Shown: in pieces, positions 8,137 through 15,695 of the stretch | Layout: each line of letters opens with the position of its first letter | How positions within the stretch are numbered: position 1 is the stretch's first letter | NCBI GenBank assembly: GCA_003218785.1 | Contig: QHOM01000185.1 | Location: forward strand, 1 to 18,075 | Length of the DNA stretch: 18,075 bases | Origin: Verrucomicrobiota bacterium | Lineage (GTDB): Bacteria > Verrucomicrobiota > Verrucomicrobiia > Chthoniobacterales > UBA10450 | Direction: 5' to 3' | Notes under the pieces: model-generated | The model's input: the letters and a program-made list of their open reading frames with translations, nothing else | What the model was told of the DNA's origin: nothing | The model's database searches: none | Position numbers and translations under genes: made by a program

Positions 8137-9126
8137 TCAGGCGGGATTGTTTTTCAAGCGTAATTCTTCCAGAATCTCCACTGGCAGACTCGAGGCTTCC
8201 AGTAATTCAAATGCCATCTTGGGGCTGACGTGACAATGCGGTTCACGCAGCAACGCCGCCTTCAGAAATGGCATCCCGCATTGCAAAAGCAAATCCGGTA
8301 AAAGTGTGGTCGTGTTTCGACCGGGGAAGCCGCGATTATAATACCAATCCCCAATTCTCTTCGCGAAGGCCTTCAAAAATGGCATCCCGCATTGCAAAAG
8401 CAAATCCGGTAAAAGTGTGGTCGTGTTTCGACCGGGCAAGCCCCGATTATAATACCAATCCCCAATTTTCTTCACGAAGCTGCGGCGTCTCAAGAACAAT
8501 GACCACATGCGCTTTTGGGCGAAAACCGCCTTCCATTTGAACCCATTTTCTTCCAGCCGGCGGGTCAGGCCAATTTCGTAATTTTGAATCACCTGCTGTT
8601 TGTCCTTGAGTGGCAGGACTGAACGCCAGAAATCCATGAAACGCGCGTCTTGAATCACCTGCCGCCGAAATACCATGAAGTAAGTCTGCAAATGAAGACC
8701 AAACTCATCGTTATCGGTTAGACCCCAAAAATCGCATTGGTTCACCGATGAATTCTTCCAGAGCGGCGCCAGTGGCTGCAGAGGCCCGACAATGCTGGAA
8801 TTGGTTAGCAACAGTTCTTCCAGTTTGGATAAATCGTATTCCGCCAAGCCGGCCTGCCACATGGAAAAATCGTAACCGCTATTTTCACGCTGGATAAACT
8901 TTTGGCATAGCGTGGAAATCTCCGACTGACTTTCGATTGAGACGGGCGAATTAGAGACAAAACAAATTTCAAAGCCGAGAGAACGGAGTTCTTTTAGAAA
9001 ATACGAGACATACCGGGCCACTTTCGGGCTTTCACCAAAATGAGCATAAACCGCTAGGCGCTTCATTTTAAACACTCGCAAAACTTTATTCGCGACGTTT
9101 GCGCCTTTGGTCAATCGCTGAGACAA
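8137..9126 (-). CDS. Rhamnan synthesis protein F-like (RgpF family) with internal tandem duplication
   Basis: A 329-aa protein with the RgpF hallmarks in order: RLAVYAHFGESPKVARYVSY, ENSGYDFSMWQAGL, LLLTNSSIVGPLQPL, DFWGLTDN and HLQTYFMVFRRQV, then the terminal MPFLKAALLREP. RgpF-family proteins take part in rhamnose-glucose polysaccharide synthesis, usually as transferases acting on polyrhamnose; the exact role here is inferred. Residues 217-253 and 254-290 are a near-perfect 37-residue tandem duplication not expected in the family. The TTG start at 9126 has AGGAG 9 nt upstream; a later in-frame ATG at 9066 (MKRLAVYAHF) matches the usual family start and is the alternative. A 126-bp gap separates it from the upstream methyltransferase. 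Confidence 0.87.
   Translation of the reverse strand: MSQRLTKGANVANKVLRVFKMKRLAVYAHFGESPKVARYVSYFLKELRSLGFEICFVSNSPVSIESQSEISTLCQKFIQRENSGYDFSMWQAGLAEYDLSKLEELLLTNSSIVGPLQPLAPLWKNSSVNQCDFWGLTDNDEFGLHLQTYFMVFRRQVIQDARFMDFWRSVLPLKDKQQVIQNYEIGLTRRLEENGFKWKAVFAQKRMWSLFLRRRSFVKKIGDWYYNRGLPGRNTTTLLPDLLLQCGMPFLKAFAKRIGDWYYNRGFPGRNTTTLLPDLLLQCGMPFLKAALLREPHCHVSPKMAFELLEASSLPVEILEELRLKNNPA
8257..8478 (-). repeat. 111-bp tandem duplication inside the RgpF-like gene
   Basis: Two adjacent copies, 8257-8367 and 8368-8478, differ at only a handful of bases, mostly near the unit ends. Each encodes 37 residues with the core IGDWYYNRG, PGRNTTTLLPDLLLQCG and MPFLKA. As 111 is a multiple of 3 the frame is kept. 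High identity means the event is recent or maintained by conversion. Confidence 0.95.
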
Positions 9127-9135
9127 TGCCGCGAA

Positions 9136-9140
9136 CTCCT
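9136..9140 (-). promoter_or_regulatory. Shine-Dalgarno AGGAG for TTG start of the RgpF-like gene
   Basis: On the minus strand AGGAG is followed by 9 nt and TTG at 9126. This supports the TTG over the downstream ATG at 9066, which has no comparable site. The remaining ~110 bp up to the methyltransferase stop hold no strong hairpin with a T-run and no gene I can support. Confidence 0.45.
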
Positions 9141-9252
9141 CATTTCTTCTAACGCGATCCTATTCGAAAGGAGTGGTCATTGCTTTGGACTTTTTGGAGT
9201 CTTAAGGAAATAGCTTTTGTTTTTCAATCTCTTACAGACGGCTGAGCTCACT

Positions 9253-10065
9253 TCATGATTTCCGTAGGAACCCAGATCTGAGCAGAAGCAGTTTACAAAG
9301 GTTGCGACAAGTTATTTTCAAGGGCGATAGCACCCTCTTCTCTTCGCCCATGTCAGCAAGCACGATTTCGGCTTGAACCCGGCGTCCCAAAGAAGAAAAC
9401 AATTCACGGGTCGTAGAGGCATTTGCATTGGCCGTTTGCAAGAAGTTTATAACCGCTTCCGGCTGGTCTTTGCCGACCGCGAGAACACCAAGGCCACAGC
9501 CATGTTCAAAGTTGAAATGTGGAAAACTCGGAGTCAGTTCCCTCCACAATTGGTGGACGCCAAAACCCCGTTCAGTAACGACAGTGTCATGGAAAAGGAT
9601 TATGCCTCTTTCGCTCATCTTAGGTAGCCAAGTATTGTAGTCTCGTTTCACGGCTTCGTATGTATGCAGGCCGTCTATGTGAAGCAAATCCACTGACTCA
9701 TCTGGAACCTGCTGAAGAGCTTCATCAAACGTCATGCGCAACAGTTGTGAGAAAGATTCATACTGCTTGTGATGCGCTTTTAAGTTCTGATAAACGTCAC
9801 CGCCGTAAGGCCCGGTATGACCATCACCAGCCCAAGTGTCAACGGCATAACAGCTGGCTCCAGCCCCGGTTTCCCTGACAGCCTGGCAGAAAGCGCAATA
9901 AGAAACACCGCAATGCGTTCCCAGCTCCACAATAACGCGCGGGCGTTGCAACTCTACCAGAAGCATGGCAAATGGAACGTGCTCATTCCAAGCAGACTCT
10001 TTGCTCAGCCTTTCAGGATGGGCAAAGAGCTGTTTAGATTTTAATGGGTTAAAGTCCTGATTCAT
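9253..10065 (-). CDS. Class I SAM-dependent methyltransferase (Methyltransf_24 type)
   Basis: A 270-aa protein with motif I VIVELGTHCGVS (about 44-55), the acidic residue in YAVDTWAGD (73-81), DLLHIDGLHTYE (126-137) and GIILFHDTVV (154-163). The D-G-x-H-x-Y and FHD elements mark Methyltransf_24/TylF-like O-methyltransferases, often found in glycan clusters, where they methylate sugars or terminate chains. The N-terminal ~40 residues lead into the fold; the C-terminal ~60 residues are basic with LCKLLLLRSGFLRKS at the end, perhaps for membrane contact. The start is ATG at 10065, with an in-frame stop just upstream. An AGGAG lies about 26 nt upstream, too far to be its ribosome site. Confidence 0.87.
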   Translation of the reverse strand: MNQDFNPLKSKQLFAHPERLSKESAWNEHVPFAMLLVELQRPRVIVELGTHCGVSYCAFCQAVRETGAGASCYAVDTWAGDGHTGPYGGDVYQNLKAHHKQYESFSQLLRMTFDEALQQVPDESVDLLHIDGLHTYEAVKRDYNTWLPKMSERGIILFHDTVVTERGFGVHQLWRELTPSFPHFNFEHGCGLGVLAVGKDQPEAVINFLQTANANASTTRELFSSLGRRVQAEIVLADMGEEKRVLSPLKITCRNLCKLLLLRSGFLRKS

Positions 10066-10293
10066 GATTCAGATGTGAATTGCCAGTAATCTCCTATGGT
10101 CAAATATCTTTGCCGTAGATTTGTATAAACTCATCAGCACGAATCCGGTTCGATCCCAATGGTTTGGGCATCGCGCGCGAGCCCACTGGCAACCAAGTCT
10201 TCCAATATGTGGGCAACCTCTTGCGGCGTGTCCACGTGCCCGTCGTGATGCAACGGGTTGGGTACGCCATTTTCCCTGGTCGCGAACGTCTGC
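10066..10293 (-). other. Gap of 228 bp with an orphan coding-like fragment
   Basis: No complete gene is supported between the ABC exporter stop and the methyltransferase start. One minus-strand frame, 10134-10337, reads NGVPNPLHHDGHVDTPQEV, then AHILEDLVASGLARD. It has sensible protein composition and looks like the C-terminal end of a lost gene, but its upstream part lies inside the ABC gene in another frame and I cannot name the family. It is probably a remnant left by a deletion that also altered the ABC C-terminus. Confidence 0.3.
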
Positions 10294-12084
10294 TCAGCGG
10301 CATTCACTTCGCAGGTTCGCCACAGCGGCGGTTTCATTACTCAGATCAACCAGCTTGTCGCAGCCAGCCACCGTGCTCAGGCGGTGAGCAACGGTGACAA
10401 TAGTGAGTTTGCCCGATAGCTGCCGCAACGCTTCGATCAACTTTGCTTCCGTCGCGATATCAAGCGAGCTGGTCGCTTCGTCCAGAAGAAGCAGCGAAGG
10501 CCGGTGATAAAGGGCTCGGGCCAGGCCGAGACGCTGGCGTTCTCCCCCAGACAGGCGGACACCGCGCTCTCCCGCGGTAGTCTGAAATCCGTCCCGCAGC
10601 TCGGTTTCGATAAAGTCCAGGATCTGAGCCATGGCACAGACCTCTCGCAGGCGCGCGTTGTCGATCTCGTTGTCCGGCACTCCGAGCGCGATATTGCGAG
10701 CGATGGTGTCGTCGATAAGAAAAATTTCCTGTGGGACATAGCCGATCGTAGCCTGCCACGACGGGATCAGTTCGGGAGTAAGCGGCTGGCCGTCAATGAG
10801 GACTCGTCCGCTCGTCGGCCGGTGCAATCCAAGCAGGAGGTCGATTAAAGTTGATTTGCCGGAACCGGTGGGACCAATGAAGCCGATCGACATGTTCTTT
10901 TGAATTGTGATCGAGAAGCGATCCAGGACGGGCCGATCAGTACCCTGATAAACGAAAGAAACGGTATCCAGCGTGACCGCGTTGTGCCACGCAATCGAGC
11001 GTGGTCTCCCGAGGGAAGTTTCGACATTGCCCGATTTTTCGTCTTGTTCCGCAGCAGCAAATTCCTCGAAGACCTCGTCCAGCGAATACCGCATTGAGGT
11101 TAACTGCGTCACCTGGCCATAAAGGAGCTGCAGACTTGGAAGCAGCCGGTAACCGGCTACCGCCATGACGCCAAGGTTTGGAAGGATGTCGGAAAAATCG
11201 CGTCCTCGGACTGCCAGCACTACGACGGCAAGGACGAGCCCGCCAAACGCGAGTGGTTCTATAAGATAACGACTGCTATTGGCGATAATGGGAACCCGAG
11301 AAGACATTTGCGCGACGACGGCGGAGTGGCCGGCGAACCGGCTCAGAAAGTGTTCCTCGGCCCGATGCACTTTGATCGGTTTGATCCCGCCAAGCATCTG
11401 CTGTGCGTCGCGGTACGATCCACCGAAAGCAGCCCGGAAACCTTCGTTAACTTCCTGGCGTTTCCGCGCAAGGAGACGAAAAATAGTGAAATAAAACGCG
11501 CCGAGCCCCAGTGCAGCGAAGAAGGCGATGACGGGTTGGACGAGAAAAAGCGTGACGAGCAGGAGTGCCGCGGTTAGAGCACGCGCTATGCTATCCAGCA
11601 GTGGAAGCAGAACACCGCCGGTGTAATTCCCCACGTCGCCCATTACTTTTCTAAGCAGGTCGCCGGAATTGCGTTGGAGGAAATAGCCGTACGGCTGCGC
11701 AGCCATTCTACGCAAGAGCCGGACGCGCAGCCAGTGAGCGAAACTATTCGCGTAACGGGTGCGCGCATATTCGGCCAGCAAGTTAATGGCGTTCGAAAGA
11801 AGGAGTGCAGCGATGGCGATAACACCGGCTGTTATGAGCAGTTCCCGATTACTCATAGGCGGCAGTAGCGCAAGAAAGCGCACGCCGAATTGCGAGTGGC
11901 GGATCCGCTCGGGATCGGACGCGATGGCTAGAAAAGGAAAGATCGAGGTGACGCCGATCACCTGGAAGATCCCCTGAGCCAGCGAGAGGAGGAACACCAA
12001 TGCCAGCTTCTTTCGCCCGTAAGGACGGGCGAGGAAAAGAACGCGCCGGATCAGATCGGAAACGTTATGGAGGAACGGAGGCAA
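10294..12084 (-). CDS. ABC exporter, fused permease and ATPase (PglK/MsbA-type flippase)
   Basis: A 596-aa half-transporter. The membrane domain occupies about residues 1-340, with hydrophobic segments near 27-55, 84-104, 158-205 and 276-295. The ATPase follows: Walker A GPTGSGKS (404-411), Q-loop Q452, signature LSGGERQR (511-518), Walker B LLLLDE (531-536), D-loop SSLD and H-loop H567. It would act as a homodimer flipping lipid-linked oligosaccharide across the inner membrane, like PglK. After CDKLVDL the usual 'G.I...GtHeeL' tail is absent and replaced by SNETAAVANLRSECR. The only start found is TTG at 12084, with an in-frame stop a few codons upstream. Direct evidence for the ABC class is strong; the substrate is inferred from context. 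Confidence 0.92.
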   Translation of the reverse strand: MPPFLHNVSDLIRRVLFLARPYGRKKLALVFLLSLAQGIFQVIGVTSIFPFLAIASDPERIRHSQFGVRFLALLPPMSNRELLITAGVIAIAALLLSNAINLLAEYARTRYANSFAHWLRVRLLRRMAAQPYGYFLQRNSGDLLRKVMGDVGNYTGGVLLPLLDSIARALTAALLLVTLFLVQPVIAFFAALGLGAFYFTIFRLLARKRQEVNEGFRAAFGGSYRDAQQMLGGIKPIKVHRAEEHFLSRFAGHSAVVAQMSSRVPIIANSSRYLIEPLAFGGLVLAVVVLAVRGRDFSDILPNLGVMAVAGYRLLPSLQLLYGQVTQLTSMRYSLDEVFEEFAAAEQDEKSGNVETSLGRPRSIAWHNAVTLDTVSFVYQGTDRPVLDRFSITIQKNMSIGFIGPTGSGKSTLIDLLLGLHRPTSGRVLIDGQPLTPELIPSWQATIGYVPQEIFLIDDTIARNIALGVPDNEIDNARLREVCAMAQILDFIETELRDGFQTTAGERGVRLSGGERQRLGLARALYHRPSLLLLDEATSSLDIATEAKLIEALRQLSGKLTIVTVAHRLSTVAGCDKLVDLSNETAAVANLRSECR

Positions 12085-12111
12085 GGCGATTGGTCAGGAT
12101 TAGAAGCGAAC

Positions 12112-12285
12112 TTAGTTTAGAAATGGCTCTGAGACAGCCCTAAAATCTCGATCACCGTTTGGCTGTGGCGACCAGTGCGTCACGCCGCACAAGAAAATAA
12201 AATAGCTCGCGTACCAGAACAGCTTGGGTGAGTAATGCCGCTCGATGTCTCCGGCTTCGATGACGATTTCGAGAGCGGCATTCAT
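12112..12285 (-). pseudogene. Remnant of an ABC-2 polysaccharide export permease (Wzm-like N-terminus)
   Basis: A minus-strand frame from ATG 12285 reads LEIVIEAGDIERHYSPKLFW and then YASYFIFLCG. This resembles the conserved start of ABC-2 O-antigen/capsule permeases, 'viea.....yw.dLwryRelf.fL.wRDi.VRYKQT.iGi'. After FLCG the similarity continues only in other frames: first RRDALV, then QTVIEILG, so at least two frameshifts separate the pieces. Nothing of the remaining ~200 residues of such a permease is present before the ABC exporter start at 12084. In its open frame it would give a 57-aa peptide. The identification is from remembered family pattern, not a search. Confidence 0.6.
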
Positions 12286-12341
12286 CGATATGATGGTTTA
12301 AGCATCGCCTTGCGGCTCACCCAGTGATAGCTATTGGCGCG

Positions 12342-12860
12342 ATGGATCTGAGCATTTACGATAACAGCGATTTTGATCGTGGTGCGCCACGGTGGAAAGA
12401 AGCCGTTTGGACGCTTGTCCGTTTTCTCTTTTTCCAAAACGCGCTTCCATGGCCGTCAGCTCTTCGTTGCGCACTGCTGCGCGCGTTTGGCGCAAAAATC
12501 GGCCGCGCTGTGGTCATCCGCGCAAATGTAAACATCTCATTTCCGTGGCGGCTGACAATCGGCGACCACGTCTGGATTGGTGAAGACGTCGGCATCCTCA
12601 CGCTCGCGCCAGTGACCATCGAATCGAATGTTTGCATCAGTCAGCGCACATATCTTTGCACTGGCAGCCATGATTTTCGACGGGAAGATTTCAAACTGCA
12701 GGTTGCGCCGATTACGGTTTGTGAAGGCAGTTGGATCGCCGCCGCCAGTTTTATCGCACCCGGCGTCGAGATCGGCTCTGGCGCCATCGTTTCAGCAGGG
12801 AGCGTAGTGTTTGAAAACGTCGCGCCGAGCACGTTTGTGCGCGGGAATCCCGCCACCTGA
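12342..12860 (+). CDS. WcaF-like acetyltransferase (left-handed beta-helix, LbH family)
   Basis: A 172-aa acyltransferase of the hexapeptide-repeat superfamily, close to colanic-acid WcaF. It shows YDNSDFDRGAPRWKEAVW, the FGAKIGRAVVIRANVNISFP turn, WRLTIGDHVWIGEDVGI, NVCISQRTYLCTGSHDF and IAPGVEIGSGAIVSAGSVV. SHD supplies the likely catalytic histidine. It would O-acetylate a glycan sugar in the cytosol using acetyl-CoA. I take ATG at 12342 rather than GTG 12324 because WcaF-like proteins start near this point. The end is unusual: the normal GNPARVI tail is cut to GNPAT by a stop codon lying in the first unit of a heptamer array. It is the only plus-strand gene within the otherwise minus-strand operon. 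Confidence 0.88.
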   Translation: MDLSIYDNSDFDRGAPRWKEAVWTLVRFLFFQNALPWPSALRCALLRAFGAKIGRAVVIRANVNISFPWRLTIGDHVWIGEDVGILTLAPVTIESNVCISQRTYLCTGSHDFRREDFKLQVAPITVCEGSWIAAASFIAPGVEIGSGAIVSAGSVVFENVAPSTFVRGNPAT

Positions 12861-12905
12861 CCTCTGACTTCTGATTGCTGATCTCCGATCTCTGATTTCT
12901 ATTTT
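12857..12905 (+). repeat. Degenerate heptamer array, 7 units (consensus CTGATYT)
   Basis: Seven consecutive 7-bp units: CTGACCT, CTGACTT, CTGATTG, CTGATCT, CCGATCT, CTGATTT, CTATTTT. The first contains the stop codon of the WcaF-like gene (TGA, plus strand) and the last contains the stop of the GT8-like gene (TAG, minus strand), so the array fills the whole space between two converging genes. Read on the minus strand the consensus is ARATCAG, the same as in the array at 17645. Confidence 0.85.
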
Positions 12906-13927
12906 AGCGGGAGCATCTTCCGCCGATATCGCGCGATGAGACCTGGCAACCGGCGTAGAATGGAAACGCGTAGCTGAGCAACCATGCGAAAAAGCCACCC
13001 GGGGAAAAATCGCCGCATGACACGAGCTGCAATTAACATCGTGGCGCGACAGTAGAGACCGCGCGCGAGCAGTGGTTTCACCATCCAGGGAAAATTGTCA
13101 CGCGCAGCGCGCCTGATGGCTTCTCCATCCAATTCGCCGTCCCGCTGAAACCGGGCGACGAGGTGACCCAGGAGCGTGCCCATGGGAATTTCGTCTCCGT
13201 GCGCGCCGGTCCAGAAATGAAAGACACGCACTCGGCCACGTAGCATCGTGGTGGAATGCATGGCACAGTTATCCCCGTCGGGCAGGATTGCCACCTTAGC
13301 GATCCCGGTAGCTAGCACGCTGTTTAGAGCCGGTTGATCCAGCCAAAATCCAACCGACAGCGCCTGTTGCCAACGGCGATGCCACTCTTCGTAAAAAGCG
13401 TGTGCTCCCGGGGTGTCACGAACAAAGATTACACCACCGTTAAAGTAGCGTTCAGCTTGGAAGTGCCATCCCAGCTCCGCTCGCAGCATTGCAACCTGGG
13501 GTAACTCGTCCGCTGAAATACCGCCCGGGTTCCAGTCGCGGGCCAACGCCAGATCGCCTCCTTCGGGCCAGCCTCGGTCGAGGGGCTGCACTGCAATCGC
13601 GTCTGAATCCAGATAGAGATAGTCGCCTTTGACCAGCTGGCGCAAAACCGTTTTGATGTGACGGCTACTGATCCGCCGGTCGTTATTCCCAGTTACATAA
13701 ACAATGACGTCGCTTGCGATTTCGCGCAAAGCGTGGCCACGCCGCTCGATGGCCTGCGCCGTCGGTTCGTCGGTGGCGACGACTATGCGTGCACGCGGAT
13801 GGAGCCGGCGGACGGCCAAGGCGGCTACAGCCGCCATGTCGGCATGAAGTCCGAGGTCCTTTGCCGCCACTACGAAGCAGATGGCCGGCGCCCTGTCCTC
13901 CCGGCCAATTGGAATCGAGGTTCCCAT
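12899..13927 (-). CDS. GT8-like nucleotide-sugar transferase
   Basis: A 342-aa protein from ATG 13927. It has an N-terminal strand APAICFVVAAKDLGLHADMA, then RARIVVATDE, the DXD site in DYLYLDSDAIAVQPL (D-S-D, residues 107-109), and YFNGGVIFVRD, followed by WLDQPALNSVL. This order is that of GT8 and related metal-dependent, retaining GT-A enzymes. The C-terminal ~70 residues are basic and amphipathic (ATMLIAARVMRRFFPGWLF), perhaps for membrane contact. The frame also opens at ATG 14056, but that start overlaps the upstream gene by 83 bp with low-complexity Lys/Arg/Ser sequence, so I prefer 13927. Part of its 3' end is duplicated at 15671-15813. The stop lies in a heptamer array. Confidence 0.78.
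   Translation of the reverse strand: MGTSIPIGREDRAPAICFVVAAKDLGLHADMAAVAALAVRRLHPRARIVVATDEPTAQAIERRGHALREIASDVIVYVTGNNDRRISSRHIKTVLRQLVKGDYLYLDSDAIAVQPLDRGWPEGGDLALARDWNPGGISADELPQVAMLRAELGWHFQAERYFNGGVIFVRDTPGAHAFYEEWHRRWQQALSVGFWLDQPALNSVLATGIAKVAILPDGDNCAMHSTTMLRGRVRVFHFWTGAHGDEIPMGTLLGHLVARFQRDGELDGEAIRRAARDNFPWMVKPLLARGLYCRATMLIAARVMRRFFPGWLFRMVAQLRVSILRRLPGLIARYRRKMLPLK
12961..13103. repeat. 143-bp direct repeat, copy 1 (inside the GT8-like gene)
   Basis: Matches 15671-15813 with 7 differences in 143 bp, same orientation. Here it codes the C-terminal part of the GT8-like enzyme, from DNFPWMVKPLLARGLY to MVAQLRV, in its natural place, so this is probably the source copy. The two copies are 2.7 kb apart. 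No transposase lies between them. Confidence 0.95.
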
Positions 13928-13973
13928 CTGTGTTATCAAGGCGGCGAAAGTCGGTGCCCAAGCGCCATCGCTT

Positions 13974-15695
13974 TCAAGGTCCAACCGGCCGTTTCGCGGT
14001 CGCTTCTTCGTAGAGCTTTTTGATTTTTGTAACTCCGTCGTTGTGATACCAGCCATTGAAAAGGAGGATGTCGCCAGTGCGCACGGCGGCGACTAGCGCG
14101 TCGTGATCCTGAGGCCGATCGCCATCAGGCGCCATCAGCACGCTAAACGCGTTTGGGTAAACAAGCCGTGCACCGACCGGCGTAGAGGTTACCTTGTGAT
14201 GCATATAGGAATTAAGCGGCGCTGAGTAGGCAAAGTAACGCATCGACTCGTTTTCGGGAATCAGCAGAACATCGGGATACGCGTCGGCGAGAGCCTTGAA
14301 AACATCGGGATCGAGGGATTCTCCTGTAACGACGACCGTTGAATCGATGTAAAAGAGCGTGCAGCCCCACCGCTTTTTGGCATAAGCGAGCTTGTCTTTG
14401 AGAACCTGTGCGGCGTGATAGTCATCGGCCGCGCCATGCACCGGCTTGCCATCCACTATCGTGATCTGCTGCGGGCGAAGGCATACTCCCACTTTAAGCC
14501 CCGCCGCGCGGAATTTTTCGAAGTATTCGTCGATGGCGGTCATTCCCCGATCGTCCTTGAACTCGGTTTCGGGCGCGAGAACCGGCGTGAGGCGCGGGTC
14601 GCCGTAATAGCACGACCGCAAAAACTCCTGCCCTTCAGGGTCCCATGTGATCATTCCCTGCGCGTTGGCGTCCTTTAACACTTTGACGCTATTATCCGCC
14701 AGTTTGAGCAGCGCGGTGCGAAACGCGCCTTTGCCTGCGTCGGTTGTGATATCGATCTTGCCTTCATTCATGATCCAGCGGCGCGGATTGGTTGGGACGT
14801 TGATGCCTGAGCTGGCCAGGTAAATCGCGCCAATTGGGCGGCGATCGTTCCAGTTTATTTGGAAGGGATACTTCTTGACGTACCGCTCCAGAACGTCGCC
14901 CGACAGATTCTGCACGCGCGAACCTTCCGGCCCGAAGCGCAGCGAAACATTAAACGTTTTCGATGCGCGCGGCTTAATGTCGGGGCAAGTAATTACGAAT
15001 GGATAGGTGGTTCTTGCCAGAGAATTCGGCGCATGCGGCACGCCTACGGAACATTCCAGATCATCGCTGCAAAAGTTGAGCGCGCCGGTGCCGTAATCCG
15101 CCCGGACAATTGGCACGACAAACTGTGGATCGGCAACTGAGGGAACCGAGGGATATTGGTGTAAAGTACTCGCGGTATCCTTGAAGCCGAAGCCAAACAT
15201 TCCCGCCTCAAGTGTGCCCCCTCCCGGAACGCCGGGGAAATTTAAATCCATCAAACGAAGCGAGAGCTCATCGATCTCTTTCGCACCCGCATTCGAAATC
15301 TCAATTCGCATTGTCATTTTGTCGCCTTGCTTGCCGTAAACGCACGAGACGCGTCCCCATGGATAAACCAGATCGACTGCATCCGTCTGTTTGTTCGGCG
15401 TCGGAATGGGTGACAACGTGTGAGAGAGAAGCGCGTCAATCGCCGCGCCAAGAACGGATTTGTCCAGCCGCAACTCTCCGCTTCGAGGCGAATCGAGAAA
15501 TGATTGGCCGTTGAACGAGAGTGACTCGAGGCCGCGATTCCCAACAGCGAGATTCAAGCCTCCTTTCGGAGCAGGAGATTCAAGGACTGCTGACGCTGCG
15601 GTCTTATATCGCTGTGATTCTGCGTTCGCCTGGCTCGTGGCCGCGAAAACGATCGAACCAAAAAGGAGCATGAAAACGCGTAGCTGAGCGACCAT
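13974..15695 (-). CDS. Secreted TIM-barrel glycosidase-like protein
   Basis: A 573-aa protein from ATG 15695 with a signal peptide MVAQLRVFMLLFGSIVFAAT and cleavage likely after SQANA. Residues ~40-260 are beta-rich and resemble the N-terminal sandwich of glycosidases (GNRGLESLSFNGQSFLD, MTMRIEISNAGAKEIDELSL). Residues ~270-573 look like a (beta/alpha)8 barrel: GMITWDPEGQEF, GLKVGVCLRPQQI, CTLFYIDSTV (D451) and VLLIPENESMRYF (E481). D451 and E481 are at the strand ends where GH-D/GH31-like enzymes place catalytic acids. No named family is certain. The frame opens up to 15857, but the 5' part is duplicated sequence from the GT8-like gene. Export implies action on surface or environmental glycan. 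Confidence 0.68.
   Translation of the reverse strand: MVAQLRVFMLLFGSIVFAATSQANAESQRYKTAASAVLESPAPKGGLNLAVGNRGLESLSFNGQSFLDSPRSGELRLDKSVLGAAIDALLSHTLSPIPTPNKQTDAVDLVYPWGRVSCVYGKQGDKMTMRIEISNAGAKEIDELSLRLMDLNFPGVPGGGTLEAGMFGFGFKDTASTLHQYPSVPSVADPQFVVPIVRADYGTGALNFCSDDLECSVGVPHAPNSLARTTYPFVITCPDIKPRASKTFNVSLRFGPEGSRVQNLSGDVLERYVKKYPFQINWNDRRPIGAIYLASSGINVPTNPRRWIMNEGKIDITTDAGKGAFRTALLKLADNSVKVLKDANAQGMITWDPEGQEFLRSCYYGDPRLTPVLAPETEFKDDRGMTAIDEYFEKFRAAGLKVGVCLRPQQITIVDGKPVHGAADDYHAAQVLKDKLAYAKKRWGCTLFYIDSTVVVTGESLDPDVFKALADAYPDVLLIPENESMRYFAYSAPLNSYMHHKVTSTPVGARLVYPNAFSVLMAPDGDRPQDHDALVAAVRTGDILLFNGWYHNDGVTKIKKLYEEATAKRPVGP

Noticed and set aside
9127..9252. Possible terminator between the methyltransferase and RgpF-like genes
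   Set aside because: The only hairpin seen is weak (4-bp stem) and has no T-run; not enough to call.
10100..10303. Minus-strand frame of 67 aa after the ABC exporter
   Set aside because: Arg/Thr/Trp-rich frame with no protein-like pattern; the neighbouring frame (10134-10337) is the more plausible remnant.
12857..12905. CRISPR-like array
   Set aside because: Units are 7 bp, adjacent and without spacers, and no cas genes are present.
13928..14056. N-terminal extension of the GT8-like gene to ATG 14056
   Set aside because: It would overlap the secreted-protein gene by 83 bp and adds Lys/Ser/Thr/Arg-rich sequence before the first strand of the fold.
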